Shown piece after piece: positions 16,455 to 26,549 of a DNA stretch of 64,000 nucleotides. The first letter of the stretch is position 1. Each line of letters opens with the position of its first letter. The notes beneath the pieces are model-generated. The model saw only the letters and a program-made list of their open reading frames with translations, searched no databases and was not told the origin of the DNA. Origin of the DNA: Acinetobacter zhairuonensis (GTDB taxonomy: Bacteria > Pseudomonadota > Gammaproteobacteria > Pseudomonadales > Moraxellaceae); NCBI RefSeq assembly GCF_022601715.1, contig NZ_JAKVIM010000002.1, positions 124,001-188,000 of the forward strand, read 5' to 3'. Position numbers and translations under genes: made by a program.

Positions 16455-18701
16455 TTATTCAGTGACCTGAATCGCTAAACCCGCTTGATTTGCAAGCTCA
16501 GTAAAGGTTGGGAAGCTGGTTGCAACTGTTTCCGTACCTACAATTTTAATTTCACCTGAACTACGTAAACCCGCCATACTAAAGCTCATGGCAATACGGT
16601 GATCATGGTGTGATTCAATTTCACCACCTGCAAAGATAGCAGACCAATCCCCAGATTGACCTTTACCCTCAATGATGATGCCATCTTCTGTTGGCGTACA
16701 GTCAATGCCCATAGTTCTTAAGCCATCTGCCATCACTTGAATACGGTCAGATTCTTTTACGCGTAATTCGGCAGCGCCAGTCAGCACAGTTTGTCCTTCG
16801 GCACATGCTGCAGCAATAAACAATGCTGGGAACTCATCAATCGCTAAAGGCACTTGGTCTTCAGGCATATGAATCCCTTTTAAAGTACGGCTACCACGAA
16901 TACGAATATCCGCAATCGGTTCACCACCCGCAATACGCTCGTTTTCTACGCTGAGGTCTGCACCCATTTGTTTCAGAATTTCAATCACACCCGTACGCGT
17001 CGGGTTAATGCCCACAGCCTCAAGGGTCACATCCGAACCTTCAGTAATGGCAGCACCGACCATGAAGAAGGCTGCAGAAGAAATATCAGATGGAACTTGA
17101 ATGTCTGTGCCAACCAATTTACCACCACCTTGTAGGGAAATACGATTACCTTCAGTTTTCACTTCATAGCCAAAAGCACGCAGCATACGCTCTGAATGAT
17201 CACGGGTCGGCTCAGGTTCAGTCACCGAAGTTTCACCTTCTGCCCATAACCCTGCCAATAAAATACCCGATTTCACCTGAGCAGAAGCCATTGGTAAATC
17301 GTAGTGAATTCCTTTTAGTGGCTGGCTGCCCGTAATCGACACTGGTGGTGTACCACGCTCACCTGTGGTTTGAATTTGTGCACCCATTTCACGTAGTGGT
17401 TTGGCAATTCGCTCCATCGGACGCTTTGACAAAGAAGCATCACCCGTCATCACAGAATCAAATTTTTGTGCAGACAATATGCCTGATAGTAAACGCATTG
17501 AGGTACCTGAGTTCCCCATATACAACGCGCTCGCAGGTGCTTTTAAGCCCTGCATGCCTACGCCATGAATGGTGACTTCACCATTTTTTGGACCTTCAAT
17601 ACTCACGCCCATATCACGGAAGGCTTGTAATGTTGCTAAAGCATCTTCACCCTCAAGAAAACCTGTGACATGGGTTGTGCCTTCGGCAATCGCACCAAAC
17701 ATGATAGAGCGGTGAGACACAGACTTGTCTCCAGGCACGGTAAATTTACCTTGGAACGTCTTAGGGCCTGGCAAAATGGTAAATTGTTGTGTCACCTTAT
17801 TTTTCTCCATCAGGGGTTTCTTGGCTAACATATGATTGAAATGTTGTCTTGCAGCTTGAGCATTGCCGAGCAATCCCATGAGGGCTGGAGAATCTTCATT
17901 TTCAATCAGTTTTCTAAGTACAGTAAGTTGTTGTTCAAAACCATCTACAGCATTCAAAATGGCTTTTTTATTGGCAAAGAAGATGTCATGCCACATTTGC
18001 GGATCACTGGCAGCAATACGTGAGAAGTCTCGAAAACCACCCGCAGCATAACGAAAAATATCCAGATTATCGGCGCGGTTCGCCAGTTGCTCGACTAAGT
18101 TAAATGCCATTAAATGCGGTAAATGACTGGTATGGGCTAACACTTCATCGTGCTTTTCCACATCCATACAAATGACTTCAGCTTTCGCGGCTTGCCATAA
18201 GGTAATTAGTTTTTCAACCGCCCAAGATGCACTACTTGGAAGTGGCGTCAGAATAACTTTATGATGCGCAAATAAGTCGACTTTACCTGCATGCACACCT
18301 GTATGTTCAGCCCCTGCAATCGGATGCCCTGGAACAAAACCAGCAGGTAATTGTTCTCCATACACGGCCTTAGCTGCATCAACAACATTGCCTTTGGTAC
18401 TGCCAACATCAGTAATAATGCAGTTTTCAGACAAATAAGGCTTGATGGTTGCTAAAACATTTTCGGTTGCACGCACAGGCAAAGCCAGTACGACCAGATC
18501 AGCACCTTGCACAGCATCGACTGGGTTGCTATAGCCTTGCTCAATTAGACCTAATGCTTTCGCATCTTCCAGCGTTTTCGCTGAACGTGTCGATGCAACA
18601 ATTTGGTTTGCCAATTTTTCAGCAACTATTACACGAGCCAGACTTGAACCAATCAGTCCGAGTCCAATAAATGCAACTTTTTTAAACAACGGCTGTGTCA
18701 T
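16455..18701 (-). CDS. tyrA-aroA: Fused prephenate dehydrogenase / EPSP synthase (TyrA-AroA)
   Basis: A 748-residue bifunctional enzyme. Residues 1 to about 295 are prephenate dehydrogenase (tyrosine branch), with the NAD-binding start VAFIGLGLIGSSLAR, DVGSTKGNV and GHPIAGAEHTG. From about residue 310 to the end is 3-phosphoshikimate 1-carboxyvinyltransferase, with VPGDKSVSHRSIMFGAIAEG, YMGNSGTSMRLLSGILSAQ, LAIDEFPALFIAAACAEGQ and HHDHRIAMSFSMAGLRS. A TyrA-AroA fusion is a known feature of Acinetobacter and some relatives, and so is a taxonomic marker. The ATG at 18701 follows an AGGCG site. pheA lies 172 bp upstream on the same strand with no terminator between, so an aromatic operon is likely. 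Confidence 0.96.
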   Translation of the reverse strand: MTQPLFKKVAFIGLGLIGSSLARVIVAEKLANQIVASTRSAKTLEDAKALGLIEQGYSNPVDAVQGADLVVLALPVRATENVLATIKPYLSENCIITDVGSTKGNVVDAAKAVYGEQLPAGFVPGHPIAGAEHTGVHAGKVDLFAHHKVILTPLPSSASWAVEKLITLWQAAKAEVICMDVEKHDEVLAHTSHLPHLMAFNLVEQLANRADNLDIFRYAAGGFRDFSRIAASDPQMWHDIFFANKKAILNAVDGFEQQLTVLRKLIENEDSPALMGLLGNAQAARQHFNHMLAKKPLMEKNKVTQQFTILPGPKTFQGKFTVPGDKSVSHRSIMFGAIAEGTTHVTGFLEGEDALATLQAFRDMGVSIEGPKNGEVTIHGVGMQGLKAPASALYMGNSGTSMRLLSGILSAQKFDSVMTGDASLSKRPMERIAKPLREMGAQIQTTGERGTPPVSITGSQPLKGIHYDLPMASAQVKSGILLAGLWAEGETSVTEPEPTRDHSERMLRAFGYEVKTEGNRISLQGGGKLVGTDIQVPSDISSAAFFMVGAAITEGSDVTLEAVGINPTRTGVIEILKQMGADLSVENERIAGGEPIADIRIRGSRTLKGIHMPEDQVPLAIDEFPALFIAAACAEGQTVLTGAAELRVKESDRIQVMADGLRTMGIDCTPTEDGIIIEGKGQSGDWSAIFAGGEIESHHDHRIAMSFSMAGLRSSGEIKIVGTETVATSFPTFTELANQAGLAIQVTE

Positions 18702-18873
18702 CTTTTATGCTTTCGCCTCTAAACCCTACACTTTGGCAAGTGCTTTACAACGGTATCTTTATGCTTAAGTTTGTTTAAAACTCAAATTTTTTGACCGCTG
18801 TCCCGATCTCACCATCTTTCATCTAGATTCATGTAGCGAAACAGCAGCACCACCTGTCGATGGTAATTGTCTT

Positions 18874-19983
18874 TTATAGCACAGCGATTGGATACGATCC
18901 CAATACACGCACTTCTTTCACTAAAGGACGAATTTCTTCAATTGCTGCCTTCACATTTTCCTGTTCAATATGCCCTTCAAGGTCAATAAAGAACACATAA
19001 GCCCATTTTTCAGGAAGCGCAGGTCGTGTTTCAATACTGGTCAAACTAATTTGATGTTTTGCAAAAGGCGCCAAGATTTCCAGTAAAGCACCTGCACGGT
19101 CATGCGCAGAAATCAGTAAAGAAGTTTTGTCATTGCCGCTTTGCGGAACCTTCTCACGACCAATGACCAAGAAACGTGTCGTGTTCTCTGGATTATCTTC
19201 AATATTGCTGTGCAGAATTTCTAGACCATAAATACTTGCGGCTACATCGGATGCAATCGCAGCCGAATGCCACTCATTACGGATACGGCGTGCAGCTTCA
19301 GCATTTGAGTTTAACGCTACACGTTCCACCCCAGGATAATGTGCATCTAACCATTTACGGCACTGTGCCAAGGTTTGTTGATGCGCATAAATCTGCTTGA
19401 TGCTGTCTTTACGGGTATTTTCAGAAATTAAGAATTGATGATGGATACGCAGCTCCACTTCACCAATCACATTTAGATTAGATGATTTAAAACAATCTAA
19501 GGTATGGTTTACGACACCTTCAGATGAGTTTTCTACTGGGACTAAACCATAGTGAGCACTGCCCGCTTCAACTTCACGAAACACTTCATCAATGGTTGGT
19601 AAAGGACGCACTACTGCATCCTGACCAAAATGCTTCAGTACTGCTGAATGGGTATATGTTCCGACTGGCCCTAAGAACGCAATACTTTGTGGCGCTTCTA
19701 GTGCTAAACAAGCCGACATAATTTCACGGAATAAACGTGCCATCGTCACATCAGACAACGGACCTTCATTGCGCTCCATCACATTACGCAACACCTGTGC
19801 TTCACGTTCAGGACGGTAAAACATTGGATTCTCTTCAGAAGCAAATTTTGCCTTTGCTACTGCTTCAGCCAAGCGCGCGCGACGGTTAATGAGTTGCTGA
19901 ATCTGCTGATCGACAGAATCAATATCTTCGCGAATCTTGGTCAAGTCTAGAGAAGTCGTAGTGTTTTGATCGTCGTTGATCAT
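18874..19983 (-). CDS. pheA: Chorismate mutase / prephenate dehydratase
   Basis: A bifunctional P-protein of 369 residues for phenylalanine synthesis. The AroQ chorismate mutase helix bundle is at residues 1-95 (IREDIDSVDQQIQQLINRRA). The dehydratase domain runs from about 100 to 275 (IAFLGPVGTYTHSAVLKHFG, the catalytic NTTRFLVIG), followed by a C-terminal ACT domain with GALLEIL and an ETRP motif in place of ESRP, as I recall from pseudomonads. The ACT domain implies feedback control by phenylalanine. The frame is open from a TTG at 20001; the ATG at 19983 with AGGG upstream is preferred. Confidence 0.95.
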   Translation of the reverse strand: MINDDQNTTTSLDLTKIREDIDSVDQQIQQLINRRARLAEAVAKAKFASEENPMFYRPEREAQVLRNVMERNEGPLSDVTMARLFREIMSACLALEAPQSIAFLGPVGTYTHSAVLKHFGQDAVVRPLPTIDEVFREVEAGSAHYGLVPVENSSEGVVNHTLDCFKSSNLNVIGEVELRIHHQFLISENTRKDSIKQIYAHQQTLAQCRKWLDAHYPGVERVALNSNAEAARRIRNEWHSAAIASDVAASIYGLEILHSNIEDNPENTTRFLVIGREKVPQSGNDKTSLLISAHDRAGALLEILAPFAKHQISLTSIETRPALPEKWAYVFFIDLEGHIEQENVKAAIEEIRPLVKEVRVLGSYPIAVL

Positions 19984-20424
19984 TGTTATTTCGCCCTGCA
20001 AAAACGTGAATGCCGACAGTATATCAAGAGTTCAATTAAATGGTAGGCAATAAAATTTGGATTCATCCTGATTTCAAGCTACTAGCCCCTAATATTTGCC
20101 AAAATCAAACTAAAGTTTTTAATTTTAGAATAGATACAAGTACTGACTTGGATATTTAGAGGACAGGATGATGCAAATTACTCAGGCTCATAAAGTGACA
20201 TATCCCACATAAAGTGTAATGACAAATATCACACAACCTTAAAATTTGATGAATCACGTTATCTTTATTATTTTTATTTAAAACATAAGACTAGAAAGTT
20301 TCATCAACAATATGACATGATCAAGGCATATTACTTTCGATCACAATTTAACCACAATTTAACATGACGTATTTCACAATTTGTCTGTTATTTTAAATTT
20401 AAAAATGCTATTCGGAGAATAAAA
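19984..20424. other. Spacer between pheA and the PfpI-like gene, with CACAATTT repeats
   Basis: About 440 bp holding both divergent promoters. CACAATTT occurs three times, at 20342, 20353 and 20375, within 41 bp and just upstream of the gene at 20425. The first two form an 11-bp tandem unit, CACAATTTAAC. These could be operator half-sites. No ORF or RNA signature is visible elsewhere. Confidence 0.35.
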
Positions 20425-20943
20425 ATGCCAAAAAGAATTGCAGTTTTAGTCACGCATGATTTTGAAGACATGGAATATGTCGAACCTGTTGAAGCCTTTC
20501 GTGCAGCCAGTCATAGTGTGGTGAATATAGAAAACAAAGCGGGAAATATTGTCTATGGAAAAAAACGGCGATATTCCGTCACCATTGATGAAAGCATCGA
20601 CAATGTCAGTGTACAAGATTTTGATGCCCTGCTGATTCCAGGTGGCTATTCGCCTGATATGTTAAGAGCAGATGAACGCTATGTGGATTTTGTGCGACGT
20701 TTTGCCAACGCACAAAAGCCAATTATGAGTAGTTGTCATGGTCCGCAATTGTTGATTAATGCTGGTGTGGTCAAAGGACGCCGCATGACCACCATGAAAT
20801 CCGTGATTATAGATTTACTCAATGCAGGTGCCGTGTTCTATGATCAAGCTGTCGTGAATGACAATAACCTGTATATTTCGTCTCGCGCACCTGAAGACCT
20901 ACCCGACTTCATCCGTGAAAGTTTAAATGTACTTAAGCTTTAA
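20425..20943 (+). CDS. DJ-1/PfpI family protein
   Basis: A 172-residue single domain of the DJ-1/PfpI superfamily. The nucleophile elbow SSCHGPQLLINAGV carries the reactive Cys followed by His. FEDMEYVEP near residue 12 provides the conserved Glu, and LLIPGGYSPDMLRADE is the family loop. Relatives (YhbO, YajL, PfpI) act in carbonyl and oxidative stress, with disputed deglycase or protease activity, so the role is inferred. GGAG five to nine bases upstream supports the start. A terminator follows at once. Confidence 0.9.
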   Translation: MPKRIAVLVTHDFEDMEYVEPVEAFRAASHSVVNIENKAGNIVYGKKRRYSVTIDESIDNVSVQDFDALLIPGGYSPDMLRADERYVDFVRRFANAQKPIMSSCHGPQLLINAGVVKGRRMTTMKSVIIDLLNAGAVFYDQAVVNDNNLYISSRAPEDLPDFIRESLNVLKL

Positions 20944-20946
20944 AGT

Positions 20947-20970
20947 AAAAAGAGCCTCACGGCTCTTTTA
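20947..20970. terminator. Terminator between the PfpI-like and acyl-CoA dehydrogenase genes
   Basis: AAAAGAGCC/GGCTCTTTT stem with a TCAC loop, located between convergent genes and probably serving both. Confidence 0.85.
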
Positions 20971-20975
20971 TTCTA

Positions 20976-22118
20976 CTAACGCCCCAGCAAACCCCGTGCG
21001 ACAATTTCTTTCATAATTTCATTGGTGCCGCCATAAATTCGTTGAATTCTGGCGTCAACAAAGAAACGGGAAATTGGATATTCCGTCATGTAGCCATAGC
21101 CCCCAAACAATTGCAGCAATTGATCTGCGACTTTCATTTGCATATCGGTCGAAAAACTTTTCAGTGCAGCAGCTGTTTCAACATTCAGTTTGCCCTGCAT
21201 ATATAACTCAACATTTTGGTTATAAAAAGCGGCTGTCGCCAGTTCATCAATTTTTGCCTGTGCTAATACAAAGCGGGTATTTTGGAATTGTCCAATCTTT
21301 TTCCCAAAAGCCTGACGTTCCTGAACGTATTGCGTGGTGACATCTATCGCTCCGCGAATTGCACCTAAAGCTGTTGCCGCAATTGCAGTACGTTCACGCG
21401 GTAACTCTTGCATTAAATAATGAAAACCCTGTCCAGCTTGTCCTAACAATTGATCCTTTGGTACCTTCACATTATCAAAGAAAAGTTCAGATGTATCTTG
21501 GGAATGTAAGCCAATCTTGTCTAAGTTAGTGCCCTTTTTAAAGCCTTCTAAATGTGTATCTAATAAAAGCAATGACACCCCTTTTGCTCGGGCTTGCGGA
21601 TCCGTTTTCACGGCAAGTACCACTAAATCGGCATGTTGCCCATTCGAAATAAAAGTTTTGGAACCATTCAGAAGATAATGCTCATCCTGCAAAATTGCAG
21701 TCGTGCGTAATGCTTGCAAATCAGAACCTGCACCAGGCTCGGTCATCCCAATAGCCCCAACGACTTCACCTGTGACCATTTTCGGCAACCAATACTGCTT
21801 CTGCGCCTCAGTCCCGATATGTAGGATATAAGGTGCAGCAATTTCAGAATGGCATGAGATGGCGGTAGAAAGCGCGCCATATCCTGCTCGTGCGGACTCT
21901 TCCACTAACATGAGCGAGTAATGTGTAGGTACCCCATAGCCACCATATTGCTCAGGTACATCTACACACAAAAAGCCATTTTCACCCAGCTTGTTCCATA
22001 CGGCGCGCGGCATAATCCCTTGGCGTTCCCATTGTTCATACTCTGGGGCAATATGCTCTTGCATAAAACGTTTAAAATTATCTTTGAAAAGTTCCAAATC
22101 TGCATCATGAGCTAACAT
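20976..22118 (-). CDS. Acyl-CoA dehydrogenase
   Basis: A 380-residue FAD-dependent acyl-CoA dehydrogenase for the first step of beta-oxidation or branched-chain degradation. It shows AIGMTEPGAGSDLQAL (FAD and substrate site), SNGQHADLVVLAVKT and RERTAIAATALGAIRGA. The C-terminal QLFGGYGYMTEYPISRFFVD is followed by RIYGGTNEIMKEIVARGL, which carries the catalytic Glu. AGGAAG upstream supports the ATG. No electron-transfer flavoprotein or other beta-oxidation gene is nearby, so the chain-length preference cannot be inferred from context. Confidence 0.93.
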   Translation of the reverse strand: MLAHDADLELFKDNFKRFMQEHIAPEYEQWERQGIMPRAVWNKLGENGFLCVDVPEQYGGYGVPTHYSLMLVEESARAGYGALSTAISCHSEIAAPYILHIGTEAQKQYWLPKMVTGEVVGAIGMTEPGAGSDLQALRTTAILQDEHYLLNGSKTFISNGQHADLVVLAVKTDPQARAKGVSLLLLDTHLEGFKKGTNLDKIGLHSQDTSELFFDNVKVPKDQLLGQAGQGFHYLMQELPRERTAIAATALGAIRGAIDVTTQYVQERQAFGKKIGQFQNTRFVLAQAKIDELATAAFYNQNVELYMQGKLNVETAAALKSFSTDMQMKVADQLLQLFGGYGYMTEYPISRFFVDARIQRIYGGTNEIMKEIVARGLLGR

Positions 22119-22235
22119 TATTCTTCCTGAGTTGTTTTAATCTTCAGTAAATATGCTAGGCAATTTCATTGCTTCTGTCATGTGCAGCTTGTGTCTTATT
22201 TAAGGCAACTTCAGGTCAATTCAAATCAATAAACA

Positions 22236-22260
22236 AAAAAGGAAGCCGAAGCTTCCTTTT
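22236..22260 (-). terminator. Intrinsic terminator of dctA
   Basis: AAAGGAAGC/GCTTCCTTT stem with a CGAA tetraloop and an A/T tract on both sides, 17 nt beyond the dctA stop on the minus strand. Confidence 0.88.
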
Positions 22261-22276
22261 GTGCAATCACATCACA

Positions 22277-23623
22277 TTAAGCGTGTGCTTGATTACCTTC
22301 ATCCATCATTTGCTTGTCTACCTCTTCAGGGTTAGCCAAAGCAAAATCTAGTTTTTCCTTGTCGAGCTGACCAACCCACTTGGCAACCACAATCGTCGCC
22401 AATGAGTTACCCACCAAGTTAGTTAAAGCACGAGCTTCAGACATGAAGCGGTCAATACCTAAAATCAGTGCTAAACCAGCAACAGGAATATGACCTACAG
22501 CAGACAATGTAGCCGCCATTACAATGAAGCCTGAACCTGTTACACCTGCAGCACCCTTAGAAGAAATCAACAACACCAACAACAATGTGATTTGGTGCGA
22601 GATATCTAATTGAGTATTGGTTGCTTGAGCAATAAAGACCGCAGCCATAGTCAGGTAAATAGAAGTACCATCTAAGTTAAATGAATAACCTGTAGGAATA
22701 ACCAGACCCACTACAGATTTCTCACAACCCGCAATTTCAAGTTTCTTCAACATACGTGGCAACACAGATTCTGATGAAGAAGTACCTAAAACGATTAACA
22801 ATTCTTCGCGAATCATACGAATCATTTTTAAGATACTGAAACCACAGATACGGCTGATTGAACCCAATACAATAAAGATGAACAATAAACAGGTAATATA
22901 GAAACAGATAATCAACTGGAATAATTGCGCTAAGCTGCCAATACCATATTTACCAATGGTAAATGCCATTGCACCGAATGCACCAATCGGCGCAAGCTTC
23001 ATGATCATATTTACGATATTGAAGAAGACATGCGAAATTTGGTCAATCAGTTTCAGTACTGGCTTACCAGAATCACCTAATTTATGTAGGGCAAAACCAA
23101 ACAAAATAGCGAATAACAAGACTTGAAGAATTTCACCTTCAGCAAATGCACCCACCACAGTATGTGGAATGACGTTCATCAAGAAGTCGATCGTAGATTG
23201 CGACTGACCAGATTCTACATATTTTGAAATACCTGATACATCTAAAGATGCAGGATCAATGTTCATGCCTACACCAGGTTTGGCGATGTTAATTACCAGC
23301 AAACCAATCAATAAGGCAATCGTCGAAACAATTTCAAAATAAAGTAAAGCAATACCGCCAGTTTTACCCACTGATTTCATGCTTTCCATGCCAGCAATAC
23401 CGCTAACAACTGTACAGAAAATCACTGGGGCGATGATCATTTTAATCAAACGAATAAATGCATCACCTAAAGGTTTGAGCTGTTCGCCTAAACCAGGAAC
23501 ATATTGTTCAGCACCATTTACAATCTGGGTTCCACTTGGAGAGAAATGACCAACCAGAATACCTGCAATGATAGCTACAATCACTTGGAAATACAGTGAT
23601 TTATAGATGGGTTTTTTAGCCAT
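22277..23623 (-). CDS. dctA: Dicarboxylate:cation symporter (DctA-like, DAACS family)
   Basis: A 448-residue inner-membrane symporter with about eight transmembrane helices and two re-entrant loops. Family hallmarks are the serine-rich loop [50 protein letters not shown] and [14 protein letters not shown]. The last two fit the DctA branch (C4-dicarboxylate uptake) slightly better than GltP (glutamate). The frame is open from 23665, but the ATG at 23623 gives the normal family start [15 protein letters not shown] 446-bp spacer upstream leaves room for complex regulation. Confidence 0.9.
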   Translation of the reverse strand: MAKKPIYKSLYFQVIVAIIAGILVGHFSPSGTQIVNGAEQYVPGLGEQLKPLGDAFIRLIKMIIAPVIFCTVVSGIAGMESMKSVGKTGGIALLYFEIVSTIALLIGLLVINIAKPGVGMNIDPASLDVSGISKYVESGQSQSTIDFLMNVIPHTVVGAFAEGEILQVLLFAILFGFALHKLGDSGKPVLKLIDQISHVFFNIVNMIMKLAPIGAFGAMAFTIGKYGIGSLAQLFQLIICFYITCLLFIFIVLGSISRICGFSILKMIRMIREELLIVLGTSSSESVLPRMLKKLEIAGCEKSVVGLVIPTGYSFNLDGTSIYLTMAAVFIAQATNTQLDISHQITLLLVLLISSKGAAGVTGSGFIVMAATLSAVGHIPVAGLALILGIDRFMSEARALTNLVGNSLATIVVAKWVGQLDKEKLDFALANPEEVDKQMMDEGNQAHA

Positions 23624-24069
23624 AGCGTTACTTCTAAACATGTTTCTAGAACTAGAAACATCCAATATTCGTCTATTCCTAAGAATACACAGCCCTTAAA
23701 AATTCCTTTTATAATCACTACAAAAGGTCATAGGTATTAAGTTAGGCTTAATACCTTCTCATTGAACTAAATAATAATATCCACGATTCCATCGCAGAGA
23801 GACTCTTGAAAACTTTTATTTTTCAAGATGATAGAGAGTTTTAATTGATAAGAAAAACTTAATGTTGTCGTATCACTGTTAATTTTACCTAATTTTTAAT
23901 CAGTAAAACTACAGAAAAGCCCACAAGAGATCAAAACATAGTCGCTTTATTATTAGACATTAGTCTTATAGCCAACACCCTATTTTTCTTTCTTTTATCC
24001 TGAAATCTTTCTATTATCAAATGAAACCTTTCTCCCCATAACCACTAAATTACACAGTGACCAAATTGA
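23624..24069. other. Spacer between dctA and ybiB
   Basis: About 445 bp of AT-rich sequence between divergent genes. No intact frame, hairpin terminator or RNA signature stands out. It must hold both promoters. Confidence 0.4.
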
Positions 24070-25065
24070 ATGAACACCAAAAGAAATTTATATAAAGATT
24101 TTGAGCACCCCTTTGCCCAATTTGTCCGTATTGTCGGCAAAGGAAAAAATGGTGCACGTTCACTCACTTATGATGAAGCCTATCAGGCTTTCAAAATGAT
24201 TTTGAATAATGAAGTACTTGATGTGCAATTGGGTGCATTCTTAATGTTGTTACGTGTTAAAGAAGAATCTGTAGATGAATTGGCAGGCTTTGTACAAGCA
24301 ACACGGGACTCCCTCAATTTCAAACCACTTCAGGTCGATCTCGATTGGTCATCTTATGCAGGTAAACGTAAACATTATCCGTGGTTTTTATTGGCAGCCC
24401 TTACGTTGGCTCATCATGGCTATCGCATTGTGATGCATGGTGCGGCTGGACACACCCTGAACCGCGTGTATACCGAACAGGTCTTGGAATATCTCGGTTA
24501 TCCAATCTGTCAAAACCAAAATGATGTAGAGCAACAACTGCAACGTCATCATTTTGCCTATATACCTTTAGAAGTTATTTCACCTGTTCTCAGTGAACTC
24601 ATCTCTCTACGTAATGTCATGGGCTTACGTTCACCTATTCATACGTTGGCTCGTTTAATTAATCCGTTTAATGCTCAAGCCACATTACAAGCCATTTTCC
24701 ATCCTGCCTATCGCAGCTCGCATCAACATGCTGCCTTTAAATTAAGTTACTCAAACAGTGCTGTGATTAAAGGTGAAGGTGGTGAGTTTGAGCGAAATCC
24801 AGATGCCAAAACTTTGATTTGCGGCATCAAAAATGGGGAGTTGTACGAACATGAATTACCAAAACTCACGCACAACCGAAGCCCCGTTGAAGAAGAATTA
24901 GATTTGGCTGTTTTTAAATCTGTATGGGAAGGTCAACAATCACACGAATATGGTGAAATTGCTGTGCTCGAAACCATGGGCATTGCACTCTATACCATGG
25001 GAGTATGTGATAGCTATCCTGCTGCAATGCAAAAAGCCAAAGAACTCTGGCTCAATCGCTTTTAA
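24070..25065 (+). CDS. ybiB: YbiB/TrpD2 family protein (anthranilate phosphoribosyltransferase-like)
   Basis: A 331-residue member of the glycosyltransferase family 3 fold, closest in pattern to YbiB (TrpD2). It has the N-terminal helical domain (EAYQAFKMILNNEVLDVQLGAFLMLLRVK), then a phosphoribosyltransferase-like domain (HGYRIVMHGAAGHTLNRV, NVMGLRSPIHTLARLINPF). The TrpD glycine loop GTGGD is not preserved. E. coli YbiB lacks anthranilate transferase activity and instead binds nucleic acid, so an enzymatic Trp role here is unlikely. Single-gene unit with a terminator. Confidence 0.88.
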   Translation: MNTKRNLYKDFEHPFAQFVRIVGKGKNGARSLTYDEAYQAFKMILNNEVLDVQLGAFLMLLRVKEESVDELAGFVQATRDSLNFKPLQVDLDWSSYAGKRKHYPWFLLAALTLAHHGYRIVMHGAAGHTLNRVYTEQVLEYLGYPICQNQNDVEQQLQRHHFAYIPLEVISPVLSELISLRNVMGLRSPIHTLARLINPFNAQATLQAIFHPAYRSSHQHAAFKLSYSNSAVIKGEGGEFERNPDAKTLICGIKNGELYEHELPKLTHNRSPVEEELDLAVFKSVWEGQQSHEYGEIAVLETMGIALYTMGVCDSYPAAMQKAKELWLNRF

Positions 25066-25108
25066 TTTTCCATCATTACTTTGTAATTACAAAAGTAAAA
25101 ATACATAA

Positions 25109-25138
25109 TAAAAGGACTCAATTGTGAGTCCTTTTATT
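25109..25138. terminator. Terminator between ybiB and yeaC
   Basis: AAAGGACTCA/TGAGTCCTTT stem with an ATTG loop and T-rich tail, between convergent genes. Confidence 0.9.
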
Positions 25139-25179
25139 TCTTTCTTGATTCCGAACGTTATGAAATAAGACTTTAGCTT

Positions 25180-25452
25180 TTAAACAAAACGGATCGGTTT
25201 AAATTCTGATTCATTTTTGTGATGATCATCATCACACTCTTCACCTTCTTCCTTCGTGCCGCGATCGATATAACCACTACGCTCAGTTTCAGGTAAGTTT
25301 TTCATTTCCCATGCATAAACCGCCTGCATGCAGATCTCGCGCTGCTCTTTGGTCAATGCTACACCATTTGGCCACTTGCCAATTTCAACTGCAGTTTTTA
25401 AACGATCAACAATATCAGGATCGAGTACAGCCAGCATTTGTTCAATATTCAT
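25180..25452 (-). CDS. yeaC: YeaC family protein (DUF1315)
   Basis: A 90-residue DUF1315 protein. The conserved part MLAVLDPDIVDRLKTAVEIG, KWPNGVALTKEQREICMQAV and a tryptophan-containing YAWEMKNLPE match the family. The acidic tail with ECDDDHHKNES could bind metal, but that is only composition. Function is unknown. It follows nadK with a two-base gap on the same strand, so the two are co-transcribed. Confidence 0.88.
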   Translation of the reverse strand: MNIEQMLAVLDPDIVDRLKTAVEIGKWPNGVALTKEQREICMQAVYAWEMKNLPETERSGYIDRGTKEEGEECDDDHHKNESEFKPIRFV

Positions 25453-25454
25453 AT

Positions 25455-26360
25455 TTAATCCTGTTGTTGCAATGAATCAAAATCTTGGTTCCAACCCAGT
25501 TTGGTACGGCACGCCATATAAAAGTCATAACCAGGTGGATGCAATAAGTTTAATTTAAATGGATGTTTACGGATATGCAAACTATCGCCCACATTCAGTG
25601 AAATACTATGTTGACCATCGGCACTGGCCATCGGCAAAACGCGATTTTCTCGAATCAGAATCTTAATTTCACTATGTCCACCGACCACAATTGGACGTGA
25701 AGACAAGGTATGTGGATGCATTGGAACTAAGGCGATTGCATCCATACTCGGATGAACAATCGGTCCACCACCAGAAAGAGCATAAGCAGTTGAACCTGTA
25801 GGCGTCGAAACAATCAGACCATCACTATGCTGACGATAGACATATTGACCATCGATATTCAGTTCAAAGTCAATCATGTGTACCGATTTACCCGAATGCA
25901 GCACCACATCATTCAGTGCAATCGCATCATGAATGGTTTCACCTTTAGAGCGTACTTCCATTTCCAGTAGGAAGCGACGATCTTGCTGGAACTCGCCTTG
26001 TAAAACTTGGTCGAGCTTAAAAATGACTTCGGTCGGTTTAATGTCTGTTAAAAAGCCCAAACGACCACGGTTCACGCCGATCACAGGAGTATTGTATTTC
26101 ACCAAAGAGCGAGCAGCATGTAATAAAGAACCATCACCTCCCACTACAATGACCAAATCCACAACCTCACCCAATAAAGCACGGCTGACAGTTTGTGTAT
26201 TTTTATAGGGAACAAGCTCGGCTGTTTCTGCATCAAAAACAGGATGTAAACCTATGCTCATAAGATGATCGTGAATGAGGCTTAAGGTTTCAACTACAGA
26301 AGATTTGTCTGGTCGACCAATTAATCCAATATTCCGAAATGACTTGTGTGAAAGTTGCAC
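25455..26360 (-). CDS. nadK: NAD kinase
   Basis: A 301-residue ATP-dependent NAD kinase making NADP+ in the cytosol. The hallmark GGDGSLLHAAR, with the catalytic Asp, is near residues 75-85. ALNDVVLHSG and SDGLIVSTPTGSTAYALSGGGP (NAD-binding) follow, and the C-terminal beta sandwich is complete. It is first in an operon with yeaC. mrcB is divergent about 190 bp away. Confidence 0.96.
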   Translation of the reverse strand: MQLSHKSFRNIGLIGRPDKSSVVETLSLIHDHLMSIGLHPVFDAETAELVPYKNTQTVSRALLGEVVDLVIVVGGDGSLLHAARSLVKYNTPVIGVNRGRLGFLTDIKPTEVIFKLDQVLQGEFQQDRRFLLEMEVRSKGETIHDAIALNDVVLHSGKSVHMIDFELNIDGQYVYRQHSDGLIVSTPTGSTAYALSGGGPIVHPSMDAIALVPMHPHTLSSRPIVVGGHSEIKILIRENRVLPMASADGQHSISLNVGDSLHIRKHPFKLNLLHPPGYDFYMACRTKLGWNQDFDSLQQQD

Positions 26361-26549
26361 CTATGTGACCGCTCCGCTAGGATTCTGGCTTATCATACCA
26401 TTAAACCCGATTGAAATAAAAAACCTTAAAAATAACCTGATTAGTCCATTCAATTGTATGGCTTTTTGCTTCTGTGACAGATTTATTATTGCAAATTCAG
26501 AAAAAGCTTCGCATGATTAGCAAAATTTATCAGGATCTTATCACCTTTT

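Noticed and set aside
19090..19100. PheA ETRP in place of ESRP as a loss of phenylalanine feedback
   Set aside because: From memory, ETRP also occurs in pseudomonad P-proteins, so it is not a special mutation.
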